A stretch of DNA of 48,498 nt from Thermoprotei archaeon (GTDB lineage Archaea > Thermoproteota > Thermoprotei > QMSL01): contig QMSP01000011.1 in assembly GCA_003650925.1 (NCBI GenBank), forward strand, positions 1-48,498, given 5' to 3'. The notes beneath the pieces were generated by a model that did not search any database, was not told the DNA's origin, and saw only the letters and a list, made by a program, of their open reading frames with translations. Below, in pieces: positions 41,947-48,498 of the stretch. The translations under genes and the position numbers were made by a program. Positions within the stretch are counted from its first letter, which is position 1. Each line of letters begins with the position of its first letter.

Positions 41947-42825
41947 TTACCACCCTAGCCTGTAGCTTCCATCTGGTCTTATGGTGCAGGATGCTTTTCT
42001 AAGTGCCCAGCACTGCAGGACTATGCCTAGGGGGAATGATGCAGGATGTCTATGGGCCCATTCTATCTTCACGTCAAGAGCTGTTATATCGCCTCCAAGG
42101 CCCATGGTGCCTATGCCCAGCCTATTTATCATCTTAAGGAGCTTCTCCTCGAGTTCAGCTATCATGGAGTCCTCATTCCTCTGGCCTAGGGGCCTCATGA
42201 GCGCACGCCTTGCTAGCCTAAGCGCCATGTCAACAGTAGATCCCAGCCCTATTCCAACTATGATTGGTGGACAGGAGAAGGCTGCTCTCTTCGCAATAGC
42301 CGTAAGCACAGCCTTGGGCAGTACTTCAAGGGCTCTTGATGGCTTCAACACGTATAGCCTAGAGGGATACTCGCTTCCTCCGCCTTTAAGCATAACCTTG
42401 ATCTCCAGGCTATCACCAGGTACTAACTCAGTTTCTACCACGGGAGCATACCTTCCCACGTTATCTCCAGTATTGATGCCCGTGATGGGATGTACGGCGT
42501 TAGGCCTTAGAGGTATTGTCTTCGTAGCTTTTCTGACAGCCTTCTCTAGTAATTGATAAAGATTAGCCTTGATAGGAAACTCATCTCCAACTCTTACAAA
42601 GAAGCATATCAAGCCAGTGTCTTGACATATGGGGACATTCTCCTTAGAGGCTATCTCACAGTTCTTTATTATGAGCTCCAGCTGCCTCTTGGCCAGCTCA
42701 TGTGTCTCCATCCGAAGTGCGTTCTTTAGGGCGTTCATCACATCAGGGGGTATTTCAGTGGCAGCTCTTCTGAGGAGCTTTATAGTAGCCTCAACCACGA
42801 CTTCCTCTAGATAGCTTAATTCCAT
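41947..42825 (-). CDS. Fumarate hydratase class I, alpha subunit
   Basis: The N-terminal, cluster-binding half of fumarase, converting fumarate and malate. It has NVPICQDTGLICFF with the first cluster Cys, RPNAVHPITGINTGDNVG, AAFSCPPIIVGIGLGSTVD and GTMGLGGDITALDVKIEWAHRH. It overlaps the korC-like gene by 35 nt, so it is translated from the same message. Confidence 0.94.
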   Translation of the reverse strand: MELSYLEEVVVEATIKLLRRAATEIPPDVMNALKNALRMETHELAKRQLELIIKNCEIASKENVPICQDTGLICFFVRVGDEFPIKANLYQLLEKAVRKATKTIPLRPNAVHPITGINTGDNVGRYAPVVETELVPGDSLEIKVMLKGGGSEYPSRLYVLKPSRALEVLPKAVLTAIAKRAAFSCPPIIVGIGLGSTVDMALRLARRALMRPLGQRNEDSMIAELEEKLLKMINRLGIGTMGLGGDITALDVKIEWAHRHPASFPLGIVLQCWALRKASCTIRPDGSYRLGW

Positions 42826-43348
42826 ATTGATAACCTCTTCTGGCAGCCTCTAAGTTGATCTCTCTATTTCTTTTAATCACATCTTCCACTGACCTCACTA
42901 ATGAGTCAAGCTTCAAGAGGCCAGTGGCTCCTGCCATGACGCCTAGCATGAATATGTTGAGATAAGAGCTTAGGCCATGTCGCCTTGACACATGGGAGGA
43001 CACCTCTATCACCTTAGCCTTCATGTTCATCAAGGAATAGGCGCTAACAAGGGTAGGATCTATGAAGACTAGAGCTCCCTCCTTAAGCCTCTGCACTACA
43101 TGTCCAAGCGCAATACTGTGCAGGAGTATGGCTATATCAGCAGAACTCACTTTGAAGCACATGACTTCATCTCTGCAGTCGCCAACGATGAGCTCGGCTA
43201 TGCTTACGCCGCCTCTAGTTTCAGCACCATAGGTTCCTACGTGCACGACCTCTTTCCCTTCATAGATGGCCAATGCATGCCCTAATACCTTAGCCATGAG
43301 CTGGACTCCTTGACCACCTCTACCTCCTATCAGCACCTCTAGCCTCAT
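42791..43348 (-). CDS. korC: 2-oxoacid:ferredoxin oxidoreductase gamma subunit
   Basis: A 185-residue KorC/PorG-type subunit: EVLIGGRGGQGVQLMAKVLG at the start, then YGAETRGGVSIAELIVGD. ATG 43348 has GGAGGTG 5 nt before it. The subunit overlaps korB and the fumarase alpha gene. Confidence 0.92.
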   Translation of the reverse strand: MRLEVLIGGRGGQGVQLMAKVLGHALAIYEGKEVVHVGTYGAETRGGVSIAELIVGDCRDEVMCFKVSSADIAILLHSIALGHVVQRLKEGALVFIDPTLVSAYSLMNMKAKVIEVSSHVSRRHGLSSYLNIFMLGVMAGATGLLKLDSLVRSVEDVIKRNREINLEAARRGYQYGIKLSRGSRG

Positions 43349-44156
43349 TAACACACCTCCTAATCCTCCTTGTGAAGCCTTCTCGTTCTCGATCTATGAA
43401 CTCTCCACACACGATAAGATTGTTCCAATCGATTATAGCCTTGGAGGGGTCTACATGGCTCTTTATGATGGATATTTTCTTTAAATGTCTTATCATGCTG
43501 GCTGGGTCATTTAATCCTATGAACTTCCCATACATAGTTGGGCATGTAGATATGACTTCTATGAAGGAGAAGCCTTCCTTCAGCATGGCCTTCTTTATTG
43601 ACTCCTTGAGCTGTATGGGATGTGCTACGGTCCACCTAGCCACATATACTGCGCCAGATGTAGCCATAAGCGACACAGCGTTGAAAGGCTCCTCAAGGTT
43701 TCCATATGGAGTCGTGGTAGTCTTAACTCCATGAGGAGTAGTTGGAGCTACTTGGCCACCAGTCATGGCGTATACTCCATTGTTTATCATGATGGTGGTT
43801 ATTTCAACATTTCTTCTAGCAGCATGGATTAGATGGCTGCATCCTATGGCCATGAGGTCACCATCTCCACCTACGACTATCACCTTCAGATGAGGCTTAG
43901 CGAGCTTAACGCCTATGGCGAAGGGTATAGCTCTACCATGAAGAGTATGGGCAGTATCTACATCAAGGTACATGGCCATTCTACCTGAGCAGCCTATGCC
44001 GCACACGAGAACTACTTCCTCTTTCCTAAGACCCAACTCCTTAAGTGCCCTTGCTAGAGCTTGAAGCACTATTCCATTTCCACATCCAGGGCACCATATT
44101 GTTGGAAGCATCCAATACCTTATGTAGTCGTCAAGTGGATGTTGCTTACCCCGCAT
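43320..44156 (-). CDS. korB: 2-oxoacid:ferredoxin oxidoreductase beta subunit
   Basis: The thiamine-diphosphate subunit. WCPGCGNGIVLQALARAL near residue 18, CGIGCSGRMAMYLDVDTAHTLHGRA, and GGDGDLMAIGCSHLIHAARR with MINNGVYAMTGGQ give the ThDP site. Substrate is probably 2-oxoglutarate, from the KorA neighbour. It overlaps korA by 11 nt. Confidence 0.93.
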   Translation of the reverse strand: MRGKQHPLDDYIRYWMLPTIWCPGCGNGIVLQALARALKELGLRKEEVVLVCGIGCSGRMAMYLDVDTAHTLHGRAIPFAIGVKLAKPHLKVIVVGGDGDLMAIGCSHLIHAARRNVEITTIMINNGVYAMTGGQVAPTTPHGVKTTTTPYGNLEEPFNAVSLMATSGAVYVARWTVAHPIQLKESIKKAMLKEGFSFIEVISTCPTMYGKFIGLNDPASMIRHLKKISIIKSHVDPSKAIIDWNNLIVCGEFIDREREGFTRRIRRCVNEARGADRR

Positions 44157-45261
44157 GGAGATGCCTCCTGATCATGGCCTTGGCTTCCTCCAGACATGGA
44201 AACTCAAGTCTTAACCATGGACAGAATACCACCCTTTTTCGATCAGTTAATCGCTCTATCTCACGAACCAGTTGCCCATAGTTCATCTCAACTACGAGCA
44301 CTTTCTTCATCTCTGACATTAAGTCAGATAGTTCTTCAGGGAGAGGCCATATGGTGATGGGCCTGATTAAGCCTATTCTCTCGCCTTCATCTCTCAATTC
44401 TCTTATAGCCGCATACATGATCCTTGCCATAGTTCCATAGGCCAGGATAGCTACCTCAGCATCATCTAGGAAGTAGTACTTGAGCTGAGCTATCCTATGA
44501 GAATTCAGCCTTATCTTATCACATAGACGTCTAACAAGCTCTTCATATACATCGGGTGACGAAGTAGGCATGCCCTGATAGTCATGAGCAAGCCCTTCAC
44601 ATCTAGTCCTATAGCCATCCCCAAAGCTGGCCATGGGGGGCACTAGATAGGAGCTTGGCTTGTAGGGCATGTACTCCTCAGGTGGAGAAGACGGCTTAGG
44701 CCTGTTGACAAGTCTCACATCATCCTCAGAGGGTATAGCCACCTTTTCATGGAGATGAGCAAGAGTACCATCCATGAGAAGAATCGTGGGTACTCTGAAT
44801 TCCTCTGCTAGATTGAAAGCTCTTATGGTGAGGTCAACTACCTCCTGAACACTCCATGGGTACATGGCTACTATCTCGTAATCTCCATTGCTTAGCCATC
44901 GAATCTCCATTATGTCACCCTGAGAAGGCTTTGTAGGAACACCTGTAGCAGGACCTGCCCTCTGGACATCAACTATGACCAGGGGGGTCTCAGTCATGGC
45001 AGCATAACCTACTGCCTCCGCCATGAGGGCTATTCCAGGACCACTTGTGGCAGTCATGGACTTAAGCCCTGCCCACGATGCTCCTATTGCAGCCATGATA
45101 GAGGCTATCTCATCCTCCATCTGAATACATACACCGCCTACTCTAGGAAGCTCTCTAGCCATGACTTCGAAGATCTCAGAGGAAGGCGTTATTGGATAGC
45201 CAGCGAAGAATCTACATCCAGCTACTACAGCGGCATATGCACATGCCTCATTTCCCTGCAC
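44146..45261 (-). CDS. korA: 2-oxoacid:ferredoxin oxidoreductase alpha subunit
   Basis: A 371-residue alpha subunit: GNEACAYAAVVAGCRFFAGYPITPSSEIFE, then QMEDEIASIMAAIGASWAG and TATSGPGIALMAEAVG. The KorA-type order suggests 2-oxoglutarate:ferredoxin oxidoreductase, which with fumarase makes part of a reductive or incomplete TCA route. GTG 45261 is the only standard start after an upstream TAG, but it has no good ribosome site, so the true start is uncertain. Confidence 0.9.
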   Translation of the reverse strand: MQGNEACAYAAVVAGCRFFAGYPITPSSEIFEVMARELPRVGGVCIQMEDEIASIMAAIGASWAGLKSMTATSGPGIALMAEAVGYAAMTETPLVIVDVQRAGPATGVPTKPSQGDIMEIRWLSNGDYEIVAMYPWSVQEVVDLTIRAFNLAEEFRVPTILLMDGTLAHLHEKVAIPSEDDVRLVNRPKPSSPPEEYMPYKPSSYLVPPMASFGDGYRTRCEGLAHDYQGMPTSSPDVYEELVRRLCDKIRLNSHRIAQLKYYFLDDAEVAILAYGTMARIMYAAIRELRDEGERIGLIRPITIWPLPEELSDLMSEMKKVLVVEMNYGQLVREIERLTDRKRVVFCPWLRLEFPCLEEAKAMIRRHLHAG

Positions 45262-45407
45262 ATAAGCGTATCTCGTTACCTATCACCACCTCAAGGTCTC
45301 AAGATATACTTATAGGAATGTGTAAGTGAAATTAAGCCTTAATGAACACTCACATCATGTGATATCATGAAGAAGAATATTGATTGATAACACAGGGAGG
45401 TAGAGTC

Positions 45408-45443
45408 ATGAGAAGACTTCTACAGCTATCGCTTATGGTGTGA
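45408..45443 (+). CDS. Possible 11-codon leader ORF
   Basis: ATG 45408 follows GGGAGGTAGAGTC, a strong ribosome site, and the frame ends at TGA 45441 after eleven codons (MRRLLQLSLMV). It lies about 90 nt before the thymidylate-synthase-family gene. It could be a leader peptide or a chance site. Confidence 0.3.
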   Translation: MRRLLQLSLMV

Positions 45444-45531
45444 TGAGGCGCTAGATGCTTATTGCGAAGGTTACTGATAAATGAGGCTTAGCTTTTGGTT
45501 TATACGAACAGTCTCGCCTGGAGGCAATGAC

Positions 45532-46287
45532 ATGTTGCCAATAGTCTATGTGGAAGGCGACGTACTGCCTGAAGTATGGGAAAGAGCTGTAGTAGAGGTC
45601 TATAAAAGGGGAGTTCTAATTGACTCTGAATATGGCCAGAAATGCAAAGAGGCCACTGCTGTACTAATCGTCAGAAAGCCATTAGAGGAGCCTAGGGTTC
45701 ACGTAGCCGGAATCCTTGACTTCAAAAGCCTCTTCGAGTACATAGACGAAGTCCTCGAAGGCATCAGCGATTGGAGAATTGGCAAGGATTGGCACTATAC
45801 CTATCATGAGAGGTTAAGAGCCTACAAAGCAGGACATGGAGAAGTTGTTGACCAAATAGCCTATATACTTGAGAAGCTCAAGAAGGTACCATACTCAAGA
45901 CGGGCAGTTGCTATAACTTGGCAGCCTTGGAGGGATGAGTGGGTAGACAGTCCTCCTTGTCTGCAGTTTGTTCAGGCAAGAGTTATCAAAGGTAGGCTTC
46001 ACCTCTGGACTTTCTGGAGGAGCAGAGACCTCTTTAAAGCATGGTTCTATAATGCATTTGCCATGAGCGAAATGATGAGGTATATGGCCAAAGAGCTCGG
46101 CGTTGAGGTAGGTATCTACTATGACATGAGCACTAGCTTGCACATATATGAAAGAGATTTTGAGCAAGTCGAGAAATTAGTCCGCCTAGTCAAGGAAGGT
46201 AGGTCGAGGACAAAATGGATCACAACTGATCTAACTGCCAGGAGAGCTAAGTTCGAGGCCATGGTAAGGCAGAGCATGCTTCCCTAA
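45532..46287 (+). CDS. Thymidylate synthase family protein, archaeal type
   Basis: A 251-residue protein from ATG 45532, which follows GGAGG; ATG 45481 is possible. The ThyA-like signatures are PPCLQFVQARV (nucleophilic Cys), WRSRDLFKAWFYNAFAMSEMM, and DMSTSLHIYERD near the end. It should methylate dUMP, perhaps with methylene-H4MPT as C1 donor in this organism. That donor is inferred from the neighbouring pathway. Confidence 0.82.
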   Translation: MLPIVYVEGDVLPEVWERAVVEVYKRGVLIDSEYGQKCKEATAVLIVRKPLEEPRVHVAGILDFKSLFEYIDEVLEGISDWRIGKDWHYTYHERLRAYKAGHGEVVDQIAYILEKLKKVPYSRRAVAITWQPWRDEWVDSPPCLQFVQARVIKGRLHLWTFWRSRDLFKAWFYNAFAMSEMMRYMAKELGVEVGIYYDMSTSLHIYERDFEQVEKLVRLVKEGRSRTKWITTDLTARRAKFEAMVRQSMLP

Positions 46288-46475
46288 ACTATGACCTAAG
46301 CCCTCACCATGTAGCTAAGCTCTACGGCAAACTGACCTCTAGGCTCAAATAGTCCTCGATGACTTTCTCAGGAGAAGGAAGCGAATGAGAAGGATAGTAT
46401 CGACTAGAACCTCACAACATGAAGGTTCGAGAAATATAGGGAAAGTTCTATGATAATGCTTGTTGAGCTAAGAAC
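46288..46475. other. Intergenic region, nothing recognised
   Basis: I see no gene or RNA in this stretch; it leads into the decayed nuclease reading frame that follows. Confidence 0.3.
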
Positions 46476-46707
46476 ATGGAAGAGCACTTGAGAAGCATAA
46501 TAAGACCCTTGAAGGCAAGGCGAGGAGCTGATGAGACGATAATCAGAGAGAAGAGAGTTTCCTGGTTGAAGACGTTGAAATAGACCTACTAGTAGAGATT
46601 GATGGCAGAGTATATGCGTTGAAGTCAAAGTCCAGCTTAAGGTAGAAGACGTAGGAGATTTGATAGTCAAATGTTATTACTTGAGAGCAGTCTCCATTCT
46701 TGCCTGA
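46476..46707 (+). pseudogene. Frame-broken PD-(D/E)XK nuclease-like gene
   Basis: From ATG 46476 one frame gives KARRGADETIIREKR, a later frame gives FLVEDVEIDLLVEIDGRVYA, and a third gives EVKVQLKVEDVGDLIVKCYY. Joined, these read like the end of a PD-(D/E)XK protein, with Asp in the VEID strand and ExK in VEVK. At least two frameshifts separate them, so no full protein is made. Confidence 0.55.
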
Positions 46708-46710
46708 CGA

Positions 46711-46917
46711 TCAGACCTTCCCAACATAGATTGCAAGGTCAGGACACATGAGCTCACACATTCTACAGCCAACACATCTATCCTGAGCTTTAACCACAAC
46801 ATAGCGATAACCTCTGCTATTTACATGTTCGCCGATGTCTAACACCTTGTTGGGACATAGCTCAACACATATACCACATCCCTTACATCTATCGGTGATA
46901 ACAACGACTTTGAACAT
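46711..46917 (-). CDS. korD: 2x[4Fe-4S] ferredoxin subunit, KorD type
   Basis: A 68-residue ferredoxin with CKGCGICVELCP and CVGCRMCELMCP. The tail DLAIYVGKV and spacing match the delta subunit of 2-oxoacid:ferredoxin oxidoreductases. The other three subunits are 1.4 kb away on the same strand, separated by the thymidylate-synthase-family gene and a nuclease pseudogene. Confidence 0.85.
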   Translation of the reverse strand: MFKVVVITDRCKGCGICVELCPNKVLDIGEHVNSRGYRYVVVKAQDRCVGCRMCELMCPDLAIYVGKV

Positions 46918-47023
46918 TCAAGCCCCCTTAGAACTGTCACAGCACAGCTTAATAACGATATGAAACAGCAGTAGACCATGGTGATTAAACTTATATCCTT
47001 GTAGTGTAAATCTCTTAACTGGC

Positions 47024-47143
47024 GCCCCGGCTAAGGCTGCGCCTGCGCGCCGCCGATTAATCGGCGCGAACCGGTAGTTTAGCCCGGAAGAATGCGGGAC
47101 TGTCACTCCCGTGGCCCGGGTTCAAATCCCGGCCGGGGCGCCA
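47024..47143 (+). tRNA. tRNA-Asp(GTC) with a 44-nt intron in the acceptor stem
   Basis: The body TAGTTTAGCCCGGAAGAATG, anticodon stem CGGGA-CTGTCAC-TCCCG (GTC at 47102-47104), T-arm and 3' strand CCGGGGC with G and CCA form a standard tRNA-Asp. Only CCGG precedes TAGTTTAG at 47071-47074, while the full GCCCCGG lies at 47024-47030. Removing 47027-47070 (or the same length shifted by up to four bases) restores GCCCCGG, so the intron lies near position 3/4. The intron contains the 16-bp palindrome CGCCGATTAATCGGCG. A TATA-like AACTTATAT lies near 46988-46996. Confidence 0.82.
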
Positions 47144-47181
47144 ACTCACGATATTACATCACATTCGATGGACCATCAAGA

Positions 47182-47877
47182 TCACCATGCTTCTACTAGA
47201 AGATCCTTAACCTCGTGGGTATTTCTGCCAACAACCACTCCATTCTGAATAAGTATCGCATGGTCAGCATCATCTAGTAGAGGATGAGGATTATTGCTGG
47301 CCACTACTACTGCTCTATCCCTCTTAATATCACGTATGAGCTCAACTATCAATCGGCGATTTCTGAGGTCTAAGTGTGCGAGAGGTTCGTCCAGGAACAT
47401 GAAGTCAGGGCTTAGAAGAAGAGCTCTTATGATACATACTAGCTGCTGTTCACCCCTTGAGAGCTCACTTCGCCTCTTCATCATTAAATGCCTCATGTGC
47501 CATCTCTCCAAGAGCACCAGCGCCTTTTTCTCGGCCACTCTCCTATCAATACCTCTCAGTAGAAGACCTGCCATGATATTATCGAGCACAGAGCCTCTGA
47601 TGAGGATAGGGCTCTCATGCACATAAACTATGTTCCTCCTAACACGCTCCTTTTCCTCATCAGGCATATCCCAGTAGCTCACTCCATCCACGAGAACCCT
47701 GCCTTGATCGGGCATGTATATGCATGAGGCGACTTTCAGCAATGTCGTTTTGCCAGAGGCATTAGGGCCTACGACTAGAGTGAGGCCTCTCCTTAGCTTG
47801 ATATTCACTCCCCTCAGAACATATTTTTTCTTGATATAGCTAAACCAGATATCCTTGAGCACTATTTCTCTAACCAT
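47182..47877 (-). CDS. tupC: ABC transporter ATP-binding subunit, tungstate type
   Basis: A 231-residue ATPase: Walker A GPNASGKTT near residue 38, LSRGEQQ signature, Walker B FMFLDEPLAHLD and a late ASNNPH in place of the usual H-loop ATH. The last 16 nt of tupB overlap its start. The permease identity points to tungstate; the solute-binding protein should lie beyond the right edge. Confidence 0.85.
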   Translation of the reverse strand: MVREIVLKDIWFSYIKKKYVLRGVNIKLRRGLTLVVGPNASGKTTLLKVASCIYMPDQGRVLVDGVSYWDMPDEEKERVRRNIVYVHESPILIRGSVLDNIMAGLLLRGIDRRVAEKKALVLLERWHMRHLMMKRRSELSRGEQQLVCIIRALLLSPDFMFLDEPLAHLDLRNRRLIVELIRDIKRDRAVVVASNNPHPLLDDADHAILIQNGVVVGRNTHEVKDLLVEAW

Positions 47878-48498
47878 GCTCTCAAGAGCCTCACAGTAGT
47901 CGCTAAGAGGATCATCATAGTGAGCAACACCATGCCAAGGAATACTGCTAAGTCAAACTCACCAGCTTCAATGGCTAGAGCAATAGAGGTTGTTATAACC
48001 CTTGTGAAGCCTTTTATATTCCCCCCTACTAACAAGGCTACGCCAAGTTCTCCTATGGCCCTAGAGAAGGACATCAAGAGGACGATCATGAGCTCAGGAA
48101 GAGTCTGCTCCATGACAAACCACGTAGCTCTCCTCTTGGAAGCTCCTAACGATATAGCCAGCTCCCAATATACACTTACTGACCTACAGACAACTTCATA
48201 GAGTAGAGACATCATCAAAGGAGTTATGAGGAGTGCTTCACCAATGATTATGGCCTGGGGAGTGTATATGAGGCGAAGCATTCCCAAGGGCCCTGAGCTA
48301 CTGAAGACTAGATAGAGAAGAAGGCCTACGAGGACCGTGGGAAAGCCCACGAGAGAGTTCAATATCCCCATTAGGGATTCCTTGAGAGGATGTTTCGAAA
48401 GTGATAACTTAATGGTTAGTGGTAGACTCCATGCTGTCGATAATAGTGTAGCTGTACCCGATATCATGATGGATCTCATGATTATTCCTGGGAGCTCC
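47862..48498 (-). CDS. tupB: Tungstate ABC transporter permease TupB, N-terminus cut by window edge
   Basis: A membrane permease with at least five hydrophobic segments. NSLVGFPTVLVGLLLYLVFS and the coupling region RAIGELGVALLVGGNIKG followed by TRVITTSIALAIEAGEFD are typical of TupB. The frame is open to the edge before the ATG at 48479, and about 30 residues are missing compared with the family. Tungsten import suits FwdB with FdhD and MobA elsewhere in the window. Confidence 0.88.
   Translation of the reverse strand, partial: ELPGIIMRSIMISGTATLLSTAWSLPLTIKLSLSKHPLKESLMGILNSLVGFPTVLVGLLLYLVFSSSGPLGMLRLIYTPQAIIIGEALLITPLMMSLLYEVVCRSVSVYWELAISLGASKRRATWFVMEQTLPELMIVLLMSFSRAIGELGVALLVGGNIKGFTRVITTSIALAIEAGEFDLAVFLGMVLLTMMILLATTVRLLRAWLEK

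Noticed and set aside
41981-42556. 191-codon plus-strand ORF
   Set aside because: It is antisense to the well-supported fumarase alpha subunit and has the Ser/Pro-rich composition typical of such shadows.
45440-45475. C/D-box guide RNA (GTGATGA, later CTGA)
   Set aside because: The spacing is about half that of an archaeal C/D RNA and no internal D' and C' boxes are visible.
1-48498. CRISPR arrays, rRNA genes, insertion sequences with transposases
   Set aside because: I saw no regularly spaced repeats, no rRNA sequence and no transposase signature on either strand.

Overview
The window looks like part of an archaeal chromosome, most probably from a thermophilic TACK (Thermoproteota-like) lineage. 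It has TATA-type promoters, a RAM-domain regulator, VapBC, archaeal tRNA genes with GC-rich stems and strong AGG/AGA arginine usage. It also carries complete gene sets for C1 chemistry on methanofuran and tetrahydromethanopterin (H4MPT) and for coenzyme F420. All five tRNA genes are interrupted by short introns, three of them at non-canonical positions, a habit best known from Thermoproteales and relatives. I cannot name the phylum from sequence alone; Nezhaarchaeota-, Korarchaeota- or Bathyarchaeia-like organisms would fit. No mcr, mtr or mer gene is present here.

Layout: 1-4.4 kb holds truD (cut by the edge), tRNA-Lys(TTT), a RAM-domain protein, a GC-rich structured-RNA candidate, an unknown PD-(D/E)XK-like protein, tRNA-Pro(CGG), vapBC and tRNA-Met(CAT). 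4.4-7.05 kb looks like a small element integrated at the 3' end of tRNA-Met: a 28-bp imperfect copy of the tRNA 3' end closes it, and it carries two LAGLIDADG-type proteins, two divergent winged-helix paralogues and a frame-disrupted zinc-ribbon gene. 7.2-11.6 kb has fdhD, a CitG-like gene, a Pol-beta-type nucleotidyltransferase, a CofE paralogue and a DUF166 gene.

11.7-30.1 kb is the energy and C1 core. A minus-strand operon encodes a second HdrA fused to MvhD, HdrA, MvhD, MvhG and MvhA. A divergent metV-metF-mobA set follows. A seven-gene minus-strand operon then runs mtd, fwdDB (fusion), fwdA, fwdC, mch, an MptN/CofF-type ligase and an FrhB-like protein, with ftr-adk divergent from mtd. 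Together these take CO2 to methenyl- and methylene-H4MPT. MetF/MetV are candidates for the methylene-to-methyl step in place of Mer, and the hydrogenase/HdrA complex could supply reduced ferredoxin.

31-40 kb adds an ECF transporter S component, a winged-helix regulator with a palindromic operator candidate, the methanofuran genes mfnD, mfnF, mfnE and mfnB with a HisA-like gene, a second nucleotidyltransferase paralogue, and cofD-cofE for F420. 40-48.5 kb has a broken ORF, a small conserved unknown, tRNA-Lys(CTT), a two-subunit fumarase and a 2-oxoacid:ferredoxin oxidoreductase (korABC) in one operon. After these come a thymidylate-synthase-family gene, a nuclease pseudogene, a detached korD, tRNA-Asp(GTC) with an acceptor-stem intron, and tungstate transporter genes tupC and tupB (cut by the right edge). 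Tungstate uptake, MobA and FdhD would all serve the metallo-bis-pyranopterin site of FwdB.
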